64,000 nt of DNA. Origin: Eumeta japonica (taxonomy: Eukaryota; Arthropoda; Insecta; Lepidoptera; Psychidae). The notes under the pieces were generated by a model that did no database searches, was not told the origin of the DNA, and saw only the letters and a list, made by a program, of their open reading frames with translations. The stretch lies in assembly GCA_005406025.1 (NCBI GenBank), contig BGZK01000149.1, positions 372,001 to 436,000 of the forward strand, given 5' to 3'. Shown here one piece after another: positions 34,401-47,379 of the stretch (within the stretch, counting starts at the first letter, position 1; every line of letters begins with the position of its first letter). Made by a program: the position numbers and the translations under genes.

Positions 34401-36120
34401 CAGCCTAAACATGTTACAAATACCTATATGTATGATAATAAAAAGTGTAATCTCAAAACTACGAAGATGGTGCGATTTTGCTATACACACTGCTTGGTGT
34501 GTGTATTATATTTTCAATCTACATTGAATAATACCATATTCTAATTAAGTTTCAAGTTTAAACTAATTTCAAACTTGTATTAACACTTCATTTTGGAAGT
34601 ATTCGCACTTTGATTAATCAACAATGACTCTACTTTTTCTCAAGAATCTTTAAATTTTAATATGTTTGCCTTCCAATTGTAGTGTAATTTGTTTCTAAAT
34701 TTCACCTAAGGATTTTTTTTAGTAAATTTAAGCACTTTTTTCAATCATTTAAACTCAATTTAAAGTTTAATTAGGCAAGACCATTTCTATTTAGCAGGTT
34801 TACACACAATAAAAGATGTTTTTACTAGCCTTTGAATTGTGGGTTTTCTCATAATGCTTTCGTTCAACGTTACTAAATTGTGTTGTTCACGTCATTCAAT
34901 AAATAAATACTCCAACGCACGATACAAGGAAAGTTACTTTCAACAGACTGGAAACTTTCAAATTGGCTGGATTGTCCTATTAATAAAAAAAGTTTTAAAT
35001 TAATAATCTTATTCTAAGTGCAAATTCATGTAAAAAAAGCTATGGAATCAATGGCGTAGTAAATTATAAATGTCAGATGATGAGATGATAGACTATGGAC
35101 AAGTTTAAAATAATCAAATTTCAATATTCAATTCTCTATTAGATTTCCCTGCAGATTGAATATGCGTTGTGTCAATACCGTTTATTAATAAATTCTTATA
35201 GGGGCATGTTTTATTTTATTGTTATGTACCAAGACATCCAAGACAAACTTTCCTTTTCATTTGCACTATGGCGCAATGCTCGAGTGCGAGCTATTAAGGG
35301 GGTTGTCACAAACGAGTTTCGTACTAACTAAAGTAATCTACATGATCCCTTATAGGGATTTCGACAATGAAGTTATTTACAATTCAGTATATAACTTTCA
35401 CCTTCGAAAGTATGACAACTGAGGATTACTCAATTTTGTAGCTTGTAGATTATTTTGTAAACTGACTTTACAAAAACTCTCCGCTGTATTAAGCTCGTCT
35501 TCTGAGCGTATAAGAATTGAGGTTTATTCAATTTTGTAGATTGTAGTTTATTTTGCAGACGATCGATTGTAAAAACGCTCGGTTGGAAATTTGTGTTGCA
35601 ATACTTAAATGTTTTATTGAGTGTTTATGCTCTATCTGGCAATTCCTGTCTCCTTGCTTGTAATTTGGGAAAAGTAAGCATTTCATTTTGTTCTTGTTTG
35701 CCATTAAAGTATAATAAATAAATGGTCCCCCCCCATTTTTAATTAGTGGCTTTACATCGAATTCGTTGCAATATGTTAAAATTTTATGGAGCAAAAGAAA
35801 GTAATTTGCAACTACCTGTTCACGAAAAAAATCGTGTTTTTGTTAAAAAGTGTTTTTTAACTTATCAATTTATTTTCAAAAGTATTAAAAATTATAGCCA
35901 ATTTTGCTATCATTATAATAATATGTTCAAGATATTTATTAGAAGAGTTTAATTAACTACGTGGCTTAAAGTTTTTAAAAGTAAAGTTCACATGCGTTAA
36001 AGTACATCAGCAGAGAGATTTCATACTTAGTTCTAATACAATTTATAACTTTTAGTACTTACTTTCAAGGGTCTTCAGCGCGACATGACATGGATTCGTA
36101 AATACGAAAATATTTAAATA
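34401..36120. other. AT-rich non-coding DNA
   Basis: No supported feature. A run of nine C lies at about 35728-35736. Short open frames (67-88 codons) are not convincing. Confidence 0.4.
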
Positions 36121-36129
36121 AAATGACAC

Positions 36130-36480
36130 AATATGACCTACATAACGCGACTGGCACTCGACCGACACTCACTCCCGCCGCCCTAAAGACCCGGTGGCGG
36201 TTCCCTTTCGGGCCGCTCACCTTCCGCAGGCCCGCGAGGCTCACGCGGGGCCCTCGTCCCGGGAGTCGCGCTCGGGCCGTGTCCGGAGTGGCCCTCGTGG
36301 CCGGCCGCGTGTGCTCTAACAGTCAATAATTGAGCTTAGTCATGGCCGCATGCTAATGGCGGTCGAGTGCCGCTTTTAGCGATGTCAACGACCCGCCCTC
36401 GACAATGGGCGTTTCACAATTGTTGCGTTGCGTCGTCGGCAGTAATAGAGAGAGAGTTGGTAAAGCGATCCGTGTTTACG
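36130..36480. other. GC-rich, CpG-dense block
   Basis: Very GC-rich for this window (for example GGGCCCTCGTCCCGGGAGTC at about 36250) with many CpG and no recognised repeat. Open frames here are short and of unbalanced composition (Arg/Pro/Ala). A host promoter, 5' untranslated exon or conserved regulatory block is possible. Confidence 0.35.
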
Positions 36481-36767
36481 AGGAAAAAAAATTAAAACTA
36501 CTGACCAGGTGTGCGTTGCGATCGGTTTTTAGCATATTAGTGTGTATTTATAATACTTAAATAAATAACATTTTATGTATTTTGGAATTATACATATTTT
36601 GTATAATTCTATTTTTTCATACTTCCTATAATTTATTTTTAAACATGAAATGTTTTGTACAAACTATGTTCAATTACTTTAAATGAAATTTGATAATTTT
36701 TTTCAGAAAGCATAGCGTATTTATTTAAGTAACGTAAAATAGTAATAAACAGTTACTGCATTATTTT
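36481..36767. other. AT-rich non-coding DNA
   Basis: Nothing recognised. Confidence 0.4.
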
Positions 36768-37085
36768 TTAACCGACTTAAAAAGTGGAGAAAGTTCTATA
36801 TTCGTTTATACGTATTTTTTTATGTATGTTCAACGATAATTTCGATAATTGTGGATCGTTTTGCAAAATTCATTGCTTGTTTGAATAAGTATACTTCCAA
36901 GGTGGTCCATAGTCACCAAGTCAGGATCTGATGTTGGGGTTCGAGAGAAATCGAGGGATAACCATCAAATATTATAATCACTTATAGTGTGTTTGAGTTT
37001 TTTTTTTAATTATTCGAGTTTTAGCATCTGGCAGACATTGTCTCATGCTGCTGAGCGTATAAAGATATACATGAAACGTAAAGTA
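36768..37085 (+). repeat. Family B repeat, copy 2
   Basis: AACCGACTTAAAAAGTGGAG, CAACGATAATTTCGATAATT, AAGGTGGTCCATAGTCACCA, GTCAGGATCTGATGTTGGGG and GAGAAATCGAGGGATAACC align block by block with 25107-25410. The copies differ widely, so both are old. Confidence 0.65.
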
Positions 37086-37309
37086 TTGAGTCAAAAGGAT
37101 CTTCTTCGCCTGAGAAGACACAACTGCGCCTGATTTATTTTTATATTCATTGGTATCAATTAAATGTATTTTTAAATTACATTTGTTTTGGAAAGTTGCG
37201 TATAGCAGAAAAAAAATGAAACTAGAATCAATCCGGTAGAGATGAGATCCCTGTGTAGTGTGACTGTAGTGCTTTTAAAAGATAGATATAAGAACAGTAT
37301 TATTGAATA

Positions 37310-37625
37310 GAGCGGTGTGGTTTGAAAGATGTCGCAGCTAGGGTAGAAAAAAGTATATTGCGGTGGCCAAATGGAAAGAATTATTTAAAGTAGACTGACA
37401 AAACAAATCTATAGAGCGAATGTGTGCAATGAAAGGTCGGCAAGGGTCGCCCTAGAAAATCCTATGCAGGTCATATTGGTGGCACATTAAAAAGGGCCAA
37501 AATTTAAGCACCCGAAACCGAGGAGTTAGTATGAAAAGATTAATGGATGTCAGTGAATCAAGAGGGATATGCAAATATCATACCATATGGAAACCTATGA
37601 CTTTTGTCGACCCTCCGAGAAGTAG
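37310..37625 (+). repeat. Family C coding remnant, copy 2 (longest)
   Basis: Broken translation gives ERMCAMKGRQGSP, then GTLKRAKI-like text, then MKRLMDVSESRGICKYHTIW. The order, with a GRP-like motif followed by the family-C peptide, suggests the C-terminal end of a retroelement polyprotein. It is the longest of four copies in the window and is broken by stops and frameshifts. Confidence 0.55.
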
Positions 37626-38404
37626 CCTTAGTTTATATTTCAAGTTGAACATAACATCAATATTTAGAAATCATTGATTGTGAACATCATGCTATTTTAA
37701 GCCAAACGACATAAGAAATCGTATCATGCTATTGGTTTCGATGTGCTAAACTTTCTAATAATAATAATATAAACGCACGTCTTTTTCCCAGAATAGGGGC
37801 ATCCACTAATTACGCGAAGCATTTGGGGTTACCGAATCTCACCCTATCTCTCATGGGACAAATATCAAATATTCAATATCAAAAATACACAAATATCATG
37901 TAATTTTTTTTGCATAATATAAAATTGCGAGAAATTCTCCACTAAAATATGGGTAAATTTTATACAATAATTATCGTGATTATGTGAACGCCAAAGAGTG
38001 GCGCACTCCCGCCTTCATTGTTTAGCCGCCACCGGCCAACCAGACAAACGCGCGACTCGACCAACGCTGCGGTAGCGACGACGAGCGGACAGATTCCAAC
38101 CTGCTGCTGTCTAAATCCGTACACGTTTCGTTACTCGACGGCTTAGTTGTCGCTGTCACTCATCAAAAAGAGTTATCATGATTATATATAATACACGCGT
38201 GAAAAGATACGTCTACAACACGCAGAAGTGCTGTTAGGAAGAAGTGGCGAAGTTATGGAATGCAGCGTATGAAAAAGGAAGAATTTGTGTTGTACGTTCA
38301 GTATGAGATCTTGCAGCTCATCTGATAATAGTCATTTTAAGAAATCTCACCTGAGATTAGGTATGGGAGAGGGAGATCTTCGCTGTGGGTTGAGGAAGGT
38401 TGAA
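37626..38404. other. Non-coding; GC-rich block at 38000-38170
   Basis: The CpG-rich block at 38000-38170 has no long open frame and no recognised repeat. The remainder is AT-rich with nothing supported. Confidence 0.35.
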
Positions 38405-38565
38405 AAGTCGCCAAAATCGCGTCATGTAATTAATGGACGCCTCCAAGGGTAGGCAGAGACTACAGATTTCCACATGGTTACGATATTTGCATATCTCTCT
38501 GGCTTCATTGACGTGCTTTTCTTTGCACTCATGCAAGCTCGTCGGTTTCGGATGCTTAGAATTTG
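38405..38565 (-). repeat. Family C coding remnant, copy 3
   Basis: The minus strand reads NEAREICKYR and, one frame over, NIVTMWKSVVSAYPW, followed by a stop region. This matches the C-terminal text of the family with a single frameshift. It directly abuts family G on its right. Confidence 0.6.
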
Positions 38566-38569
38566 GCCT

Positions 38570-39330
38570 TTTTTTAGGGTTCCGAGCCAAAAAAGGAAAA
38601 ACGGAACCATTATAGTTTCGTCATACCCGTCCTCCATTCATATGTTACAGGCATTCTGTTCAAAAACTACAAGATGTGTATTGATGAAATTTATAGTATG
38701 TCTTGTATAAGCCGCCGCTACTTGGTTTGAATAACAAAAATAAATATTTCTAGGAGGGGCACACCATACATGTAACAGAAGCTGAAGAAAATTTTTATCG
38801 ACAAACATCAACGAGTAGCACGTATTTCGACAGTTTCTAAGAAAATTTTCTTAGAAGCCTTAAAAAGACTAAGGTTTCTAAGCAATTTTTCTGATTAGTG
38901 AATAATTTTGGAAATAATCGCTTCGAAAGTTATAGAAATTGTGTCTCCTCCACCCATCTATTTTCTAAACCTTACCTCCGGAAAATATGAAAAAAATAAC
39001 GAAGGAAAACTTAATAAGTACTTTCAACGGAAATTATTTTGAACATGGTCTGATATACTATTTTTAAGTTATTGCCTAAAAGCTACGCTTCTCAATTAAG
39101 GAATGTAAGTGCCATGAAGATACGCGCTTTTACTGATACACTTTAATTTACACTACTTTAATAGTAATAGTCGACATACCTAATTATTTTTATAGTTAGA
39201 GGTGACTAAAATGCTTATAACTATTCAGTGCGGAAAAGATGGAAAAAATGTAGCAACGTACTTTTTTCATGTGTAGTGCATAATAATGGCGTTGGAACCC
39301 TATAATGAGTATGGTCCGACATGTTTTTGG
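38570..39330 (+). repeat. Dispersed repeat family G, copy 2
   Basis: Starts TTTAGGGTTCCGAGCCAAAA and AAACGGAACCATTATAG, matching the family start also seen in copy 1 (4246) and the inverted copy 3 (50270-50512). The interior contains AAGAAAATTTTCTTAG (a palindromic stretch) at about 38838. GGAACCCTATAAT near 39294 may mark the far end. Confidence 0.5.
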
Positions 39331-41179
39331 CCAGTTTTATTTTTCATATGCTTTGAATATGGTCCGCATAGGATTACTAGAACTTTTTAGTCCTTCGAAT
39401 TTTAAAAGCTTACGTTGAAATAAATGTCGTCTGTGTTGACGAAGTGTCATGTTGAAGCGTTATTCTCTATCGGTTTTTTTATAAAGTTTTGTACTATATT
39501 GGTGATAAACATGTATTGCGCAATCGTTAATACAGCTTAAAAGCAGGGCGGTCGTCTGGGACCAACACAGATTTGCCCAACCGTTTGTAGTTTCTTCATT
39601 AACTAAATATAATGTACTAAAAATTCGAGAGAGTCCCCGGTGAGCATAATTTTTGAATAAAATTTATTGTTTTTTCTAAACGGAATTAAAAAAATATATG
39701 TTAGAAGCCACATTGTGACACCAAAAATCAAAAGCTAGCTTTTGATATAATTCGATGCATATAGTTTCTTATGAAATAGTTTTTCCGAAAAATAATAATA
39801 TGAAATAATTCACGAATATTCACTGTATATAATATTGTAATAAATTTGTAGAAAATTTTCTGTTTATTTGTCTGCCTATCCATTTATATACACCAGTCTG
39901 GATTTCGGAAACCAATTTCGACTATTTTTTAAATTACGTATTAGATAATTTTAGAATAGCATCTCGTACAAGCTTCAATAAAATTACTTATGTTAAGAAA
40001 TTCTAATAAAGACATATGTTAATTTTAAGATGCGTCTCGTGGCGCACTCGATGTGATATTTGCACAAGTTGGCAGAAAAAAACGATGCTCTAATAATAAT
40101 AGTCCATTCGAACAAAGCCGAAAGAGTGAGTGGGAATGGAAGTAGAAGCAAAAATTGTTGAAAGTAGGCGTACAATGGATTCTTATTTATGTCCACGAAA
40201 ACGAAGTAACGGGCGAAAGCTAATAGAAACTAAAACAATTCTTGGAGCTCTTAATTTGTTTGTATAGTATTTGTAAATACCGTATAACATTGGTCATAAT
40301 TTTAGTAAATTTATTTATGTTCTTTAGTGATTATATATTTTTATTAATTTTAATTATTTTGTTGGTAATAACTACAATAATAAGTACAGTATCAATAAAT
40401 AATTGATTTGTGCATAACCCTGCTTATTAGATTCTGATAGAGACAAAAGCAGTGCCACGGTGCATTTTACGGTGTTCACAAATTACACGCTTGGTGCTTT
40501 GGATTTTGACAAATACTTATAAAATAATTAGATAAGCACACCTATAGTTATTTATTGAAATTTTCGTCGCTAGACTTTGTATTTCTTAACTATTTAATAA
40601 AAAATATATCGAATTGTATCATTAATGTTTGATACTTAATGACGCTATTAAGGAAGAAATTATAAACTCCTATATTAAAGTTATAAATAAGCTATAAAGG
40701 TATATAATAAATTTTCATAGTAAAAGTTTATTATATTTATTTTCATACAATTTAATATACAACATATACACATGTATTTCATTCATATAGTGCCATTTGT
40801 TATTGAAAAACAATGACATGGTAACAATTTAATCACCTCAAAATTCCAGAAAGTGCGCTAAATACGTTTAGAATTTTCTTTTTTTCAACGAAGACACCTA
40901 TAGGTTAAACTTGAAAATCAAACCTAAAAAATTTTCATCGCAATCGTCAAGGTCGTATATATATAACAATTACTTATTCTCTATCCTGTTCTACTTACTC
41001 ACAATAATCGTGATGGCAAAGTCGATTACTGGTCAAAAATGCCGTATTAGAAATCCAACAAAACTTCCCACAACAAACATTCTTTTATGTCTACTTTTTA
41101 AAAAAATTAGCAGTTTAATACACCTCGCGGATATCATCCTTGAACACGTTTTTTTTTCAAGCCGTGGCTCATAATATCT
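39331..41179. other. AT-rich non-coding DNA
   Basis: No supported feature. Open frames of 67-87 codons are AT-driven. Confidence 0.4.
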
Positions 41180-41600
41180 GAAACGCGAGAGGAATATCTG
41201 CTTACGTCACATCTCGTCGAACCCGCCGCGGAGATATCGGCGGACACAAAAGTTTTCGTTCGCGCAACGTTTTCGCTTCGTTGTCGAAACGCTTCGTCAG
41301 CGAAGAAAAAAATACACAATGGCCGAGAGGGCCGACAATACGTCCTCGGCAGATGTACGCTGATCACTTGCGGTCCCGGCGATATAACAAATGAATCCGG
41401 GGGAATACTTTCGAACCCTCCCGGACGACGAGCGGATCGGGGGCGGGAGGAAGGGGTACTTCGAAAATTTAATTTCCGTCGAGCAGATCGAGCGATTTCT
41501 GCTCGAACCGCTCGCGGACAATGATAATTGGGTCAGTGTCGGCGGCGAGCGGCGGCCGCACGATCATACGCCACGATAACGTTTAACTATTATCAATCAT
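41180..41600. other. CpG-dense block containing a candidate exon
   Basis: GC content and CpG density rise sharply (TTCG-rich text at 41250-41310), with no known repeat. A short upstream frame starts at ATG 41320 and ends before the 41391 frame. This is consistent with a 5' exon or promoter region. Confidence 0.4.
41391..41579 (+). CDS. Candidate coding exon, unknown protein
   Basis: The ATG follows an in-frame TAA six bases upstream (TAACAAATG). The 62 codons use many GC-ending triplets, unlike chance frames here. The peptide (start MNPGEYFRTLPDDER, then ENLISVEQIERFLLEPLADN) looks like ordinary soluble protein. A possible donor GTCAGT lies at about 41532-41537, after which the frame becomes Arg/His-rich, so the exon may end there. 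No homologue is recognised. A short open frame in CpG-rich DNA cannot be excluded. Confidence 0.35.
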   Translation: MNPGEYFRTLPDDERIGGGRKGYFENLISVEQIERFLLEPLADNDNWVSVGGERRPHDHTPR

Positions 41601-43850
41601 CTTTTGCTCGTTACTCGTCGGCCGCTAGGTGTACGCCCAGATAAGAGGCATCGGGGGAGTATCGCTGGCAGAGAATTCCTACTTCTGCTGCGGACGGAAA
41701 GAGAAAAAGAAAATATTCCGATAGCGCGCTTGAGGAAGTTTTTCATGAGTTTTCTTTTAGTATCGAAAATGAAACGAAAAGACAGATTGTATTCTGTGTT
41801 GAGGAATATAGCGGGAAATGTTATTCTTATATCGAGTATATAAAGCGTCAGGCTGGTATCGAAGTAAAGTTAGTTCTTTATTCTCATAACGTGAATGAGT
41901 AACATGAAATTAATATAAATTCATTTCGTAATAACGACATTCATATGATTTTAGAAAAAGGATTTCAAAGACGAAATTAACTTCCAGTTAATTTCAAAAG
42001 TTCGTTTAAGGAATGACTAAGCGAAAATTTATCGCAACTTCGCGCACGAGAGAGCGGATATGAACTTGTTGCAGACAAATGAATATCTTCATCAATGGAC
42101 AGCGGATTTCTAAAACGAAATTTCGCGCGTTAGCAAATCCACGACGCTCGTGCGCGTGTGGGGGGAGTCACGAGTTAGTTATGAGGTTGGGCCGTAGAAC
42201 CTGAAAGGAGATCGTTCAGAGGACACGAGAGGAAGGATTTTTCGCGACTCACCTAATCAGGGTTTCAATCTCAACGAATCGAGCGGACGCACTGGATCCA
42301 GTGTCGTTGGAGCGAATGTCTCCGTTAATCCCGCCAATCAATTACCCCGCCCCGGACTAATAAAGATAGTCAAAGGTCAGACGCTGTCAGGCGGGACTCA
42401 TTTCGGGATTAGGAACGCCGTCGTCGCTTCCCCCGGCGCCGCCGAAACTGTCATATCCGATGAAAATTAAATCGCGGTGGTATCGGATCGTGTTTATATT
42501 ATCATCGTGAGTGATGTAAATTGATAGCGAATTCAATAATATCATATAAATCGAATTAATATGATATTAGTAGCACATTTCCTTTAGCCCTTTATATAAT
42601 TTTCGAGCTAATTATTCCGATTTCATTGCTTAGTTTTTTCTTCTTCTTCTATCTTTTTTCCTTTTCTGTTACACTTACTCGATGAGGTATTAAAATATTT
42701 TTTCTACGTTTGTTTTTTTCATTAATTTATTCGTCCGGATTTAATATGTTGGAATCCATAAAACAACTCCATTCTTCATAAATATTCGATTTCTCCATTG
42801 ACTACTTGCAAATAAATTTAAATTTACTTTCGATTGAATTATTTGCTTTAGAACTGCCCACAGTATTAAATTACAGTCATAAAATTTTATCAAACAAAAA
42901 TAATGATATCCTGTCATAATTATCCCACCAAAAGCATTTATAACGCTTTCATTGTTAAAAAGTTATCAGATCTCATGAAAAGCCAAAACCTTATCTCTAC
43001 CTGGCCTAACTTCCAAACCCTAACTCTATAAACCCTAGATCTTGGTTAGACTATGGCTGGACCGTCTCATACAACTATTGCACAATACAATACTGAAGTC
43101 CATTGACTTAATTTCTTACCATAAATCCATGAGGATGTTAGTACGACGGCTGCGAAACAGCCAAGCCATAATTGTCTTTTAGAGGGACAAAAATTATAGA
43201 TTGTATTATTTATATTATAATTCACGATTTAAATTGAAGTTAAATTAGGGTCATTCAGATAGAATATTTTTTTTATTTGCAAACTTGCGGCTCGGTAAAA
43301 ATTTATTTCTCACCTGGCTGCGGTAAAACTATAATGGGGTTATGATATTGGCAGTGATTATGTGGATTTGTTTGTTTATTTATTCCTTCACAGAATGTAA
43401 TCTGAAGTTGAATAATAAACGCATGAGCTATCACTGATTTATCTTATTTATTGTTATTATGCTACATACATACTTTTACTATTAAATAGCATTATCTCTA
43501 TAGTCCGTCACAGCAGATGGATCGATATCAATGTCATAAAATTAAGCTCGAAAGAAATATCGATTATGTTTAATCTTAGGAATATTATATACTTTTTACC
43601 GACTCACGCGCGTGTTTAGCAAAAGCGGATGACAAATAGGAATAAGACGACACTCTCGGGTTTTATTGAACGGAATCGGACGAATTATAGTTTGAATTTC
43701 GAGTTGCACTTTGAGTTAAGAAGTAGAGTGAACTTCATAAAAATCTTTCTAGTGGTTCTAATGTGATGTCATAACAAACAGACAAAGAGACAAGACAAGT
43801 AATAGTGTATAGTTACAAGGGTGTTCGCAATTAACTACAAGGGGATTTTT
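41601..43850. other. Non-coding; GC-richer block at 42030-42480
   Basis: The 42030-42480 block is GC-richer, lacks long frames and contains AGTCAAAGGTCA at 42369-42380 (a nuclear-receptor half-site form) together with TTAATCCCGCC and GGGATTAGG (both orientations of TAATCC). These are common short words, so a regulatory role is only a suggestion. Nothing else was recognised. Confidence 0.35.
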
Positions 43851-43859
43851 TAAAAGGGC

Positions 43860-43980
43860 CTATTCCTTTTAAAAGACGGGAAACGAACTAGTGATTGCCC
43901 TGGGGTTGCAAGTCAGTGTCCTTGGGCGAAAGTGATAACCTACTGTCTGGAGGCACGCATACTCGTTTGTCTCTTAAAAA
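43860..43980 (+). repeat. Family T 3' tail, copy 2
   Basis: ACTAGTGATTGCCCTGGGGT, GGGCGAAAGTGATAACCTAC, TGTCTGGAGGCACGCATACT and CGTTTGTCTC align in order with 8675-8757. Diverged, non-coding. Confidence 0.5.
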
Positions 43981-44244
43981 TCCTATATAAAATACACCCG
44001 TTATAGTTTTTTACAAGCGCTGATTTGTTTTATAACATAATAAAGAGATTTCTAAAAAAATTAGTGATTTTTGTACTTATATGAATTTTCAGCATGTCTC
44101 TTAAAATGATAAGTTTTTCGATCGTGCAAAACATGAATGATATAAGTACATCCCTATTTTTGATGAGAATATGTATATAAGTTGTAAAAATTGTTTAAAC
44201 GTGCAATAAATATGTTATACTGTTTTTTATTGCATTTTCGAGGA
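43981..44244. other. AT-rich spacer
   Basis: Nothing recognised between two oppositely oriented copies of family T. Confidence 0.35.
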
Positions 44245-44245
44245 A

Positions 44246-44530
44246 GCAATCGAGTGCGCTAGTTACCAGAGGTAGGTGGTTATCGCTGTCCGTGGACATT
44301 AGTAACTCTAAAGGTGTTACCAGTGCGTTACCGGTCAATTGAGTAGGAATAGGATATCTAATGGAGTGGAGAGTATGCTGATGGTGAGGGAGTGGGTTCA
44401 TGGAGGGGAAGTGGAGTGATGAAGGAAGAGTGGCCACTGAAACTTCATGTCTGAATCTTATGAGACTACTGTGGTGTCTTACCGGTTGAGCAGATCCGTT
44501 TTCGTGCTACAGCCAAATGCATCGCTCTAC
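44246..44530 (-). repeat. Family T 3' tail, copy 3, with body
   Basis: GGTGGTTATCGCTGTCCGTG, GACATTAGTAACTCTAAAGG and CCAGTGCGTTACCGG are the reverse complement of the family tail. Rightward, purine-rich text (GGAGGGGAAGTGGAGTGATG) and CGGTTGAGCAGATCCG probably belong to the same inserted element. Its 5' limit is uncertain. Confidence 0.5.
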
Positions 44531-46236
44531 CCACTATCAGATGTCAAAAAAAAATGTCTCAATTTTGATTAAAGACAGATTGTTGAATACGACTTGACCA
44601 AAAATTCTGCCTAACTTCTGCACGATGATCTTGTTTGGTCGCTCTATGAAAAATGATAAAAAAAAGGAAGTAGAATTCGACCAGTTAGCGGGAATACAGC
44701 TTTCTTGTCTGCTCTACAACAATGATTCTGTCTAGACAATTTCACACTGCAACCTCTGTTTACGTGTGAATGCTCGCTAAATCGTTGCTAGTTAACGACT
44801 GTCAATTCTGTCTATTGTCAAGTTTTATAATTGTTTATTTGTAGATTCGGCTTCCAATCGGATCAAAGCAAAGAGCTCAATATCCCATCCACTTATTAAA
44901 AATTAAAAAAATAAATTGGGAAGGTATACCACAAAGTGGGATAATTAAAATCAAAATCTTATTTGTAAAATTAAACGTAAATGTATTTGCAATTTATTTT
45001 TTGTTTTTTTCAGAAGATGGACTTTTTTCCTTAAAATCTACTTCAGAAGAATTACAAACCGGAATTTTTTCCGTCATATGTTTTTGTTTGTGTCATTGAT
45101 TTTTTTGGTGTATTGTATGGTCTAGAAAATTTTAAAATATTATTTATTAGACGAACAATATTAAAGCACTGTGTTATGTATTTTTGTTCTAAATCAAACG
45201 AAGACGGAATAATATTTGAGAAAAGCAATATGAATGTGGAAAAAAGAAAATAATTTTTTCATGTTTATAAATATTTATTTGATAAAATACACTACATAAA
45301 TCATATTACACGGTAACGATGACAAAACGTTTAACATCATATACATCGAAAGCTGAATTTATCCGAGTTATAAATAAAACATCTATAAATCAGCAAAGGA
45401 AGAAAAATTTGGTTGCCTGTAAAGTCGGTATACGGGCGAAAGTTTTACGTGACAACGACTTTGAATGGTAAAATCATTTTAATGTGAATATTCATTCGTA
45501 TAGTAGGAAGAAGGATGAAATAATAGTAACAATTTAAAACATTTATTTATACAAAGAATTATATTTAAAACATTAATTTATACAAAGAATCTCGCACTGA
45601 ATTTCATATTAACAAAATTTTATTTTTACCTTTACACATACATACGTATTTATATACAAATATACATACAATAACTTGCAATACATTTGCAAGCTATGCA
45701 CTAATTCTCTAGTGCTGCGCGCGCGCGGCAGACCGATCATAGTTGAGTGGGAGAGAGACGCAAGGCATTCGGCGGGCCTCTCTCTCGTTCGGTGACTCAT
45801 CGTTACGTTACCGAGCGTTACACTTTTTCATAAGTGACTCCCAGCCGCAACCTAATTTAAGACGTTGTCACGTCAAAAATACACGTATTCAGTATAAAAT
45901 GCTTTAACACTGGATTTCGCTGTTCATCTGATTCGCTTACTACGGGGCTTTATATGAAAATGAATTCTTAGAGAGTGAGCACTAAAAAAAGTATGTAATT
46001 GGACATCAGTGACTTCGATTTGGCCCAACTTATTGACATGATCACGAAATTTGGACCGTCTATACACACGTATCTATCTACATTTCGAAAAGGAAAATCC
46101 AATAAATTCGATCGGTATTATTGCATCAAGAAAGCGGATAAGTAGTAACAGTTAGCACGTTTTCCCAGCAAATCGAGCGTACACACACAAAAGCGTCACA
46201 CAAAGAGTTCCGCTGAGTCTCGTCAGAGAGGACACA
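44531..46236. other. AT-rich DNA with a GC-rich block at 45710-45870
   Basis: The GC-rich block includes GCGCGCGCGGCAGACCGATC and TTACGTTACCGAGCGTTACA; no frame or repeat was recognised. The rest holds nothing supported. Confidence 0.35.
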
Positions 46237-46340
46237 ATGCCCTCCCGCGGCAGGGACCCGGCGATTGTCCGCCGCCCTCACGTGCGCGCGCCGCTAACAA
46301 ATGGACGCCGGGATGCTGCGTACACTCGCTGGAGTAATTT
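46237..46340 (+). other. GC-rich open segment, possible 5' exon
   Basis: ATG at 46237 with CACA before it opens a frame of about 35 GC-rich codons (MPSRGRDPAIVRRPHV) before AT-rich DNA begins. It has an Arg/Pro/Ala-rich composition and no recognised domain. Weak candidate. Confidence 0.18.
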
Positions 46341-47375
46341 ATTTAAAAAAAAAATCTCGTGTCAACTCTCGTACAACCGTTGGGAATCCAGGCTGATTGA
46401 GATATCTTGCATGTATCAGTATACATACTTACAAAAGGTCACATCGAAAACTTGTATGTATCGTATTGTAATCGTAAAATATCTAAGAATACAACGAATA
46501 ATATGAAGTTACCTTTTTCTATTAGAATACTTTTTCGTTCCATTTTTTTCTTTTAATTAGAAAATAATAACCGTAAAACAGCACGATTCCTTAAATTATA
46601 TTTTGTACATTTTTTTTTGTGTAGGGCTCTACGTTTTACGATTTTGAAAACAGCGTAGTTAAAGATTAGTTAAAATAAAAATCTCCTAAATCGGAGTCCG
46701 ATTTACATGACTCTTTTTGCAGCACGTAGATTCGTTATCAGGCCAGGCTTTAGTATATGTTTTGTTAGATGGATGACCTAGAGTATTAACTAAACTAGGA
46801 ATGCACTAAAAACTACAATTTTAATGCATCATGTCGGAATTGTGGCATGGTACGAGCGCACAACGCAGTGGTGGCAACACAGCGTAAACTTCACGCTTGA
46901 CTGTGTATCTTATATTTATAAATAGTTATGTATAAAAAGTTGATATCATATGTACTAAATATTAATGTTGATACTAACTTTCGCTCCACGGCTCTGCTCG
47001 CGTGGACTTACAATAAATTACGATAATTCAAAGATTTACCTATTTTTAGAAAAACGTATTGACCTATTTTTAGAAATTACGATATATCACGGAATATACA
47101 ATCGATATATAAATGATCGGGATGAAGAATGAGATTAGCATTCAAATCGAAAGGGGAATCGGGTATTGAATCTAGAGCGTGACTAAAACTAAACAAAAAT
47201 TAAGAAAAAACTAGAAAAATACTCTATGTCTACGCGAGCGGAGGAATGAGCGAAAGCTACTACTTTAACTAAACTTATACCAACTCAAATTTTCAAATTT
47301 AATTTTATTCGATGGATTTTAGTACTCTGAAAACATTCGAAAAACAAGGATAAATTTAAACCTACCAAACAAAAT
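46341..47375. other. AT-rich non-coding DNA
   Basis: No supported feature. CTCCACGGCTCTGCTCGCGT at about 46984 resembles text I associate with lepidopteran repeats, but no second copy is present here. A local direct repeat, GACCTATTTTTAGAAA, is at 47037-47076. Confidence 0.35.
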
Positions 47376-47379
47376 CAGT

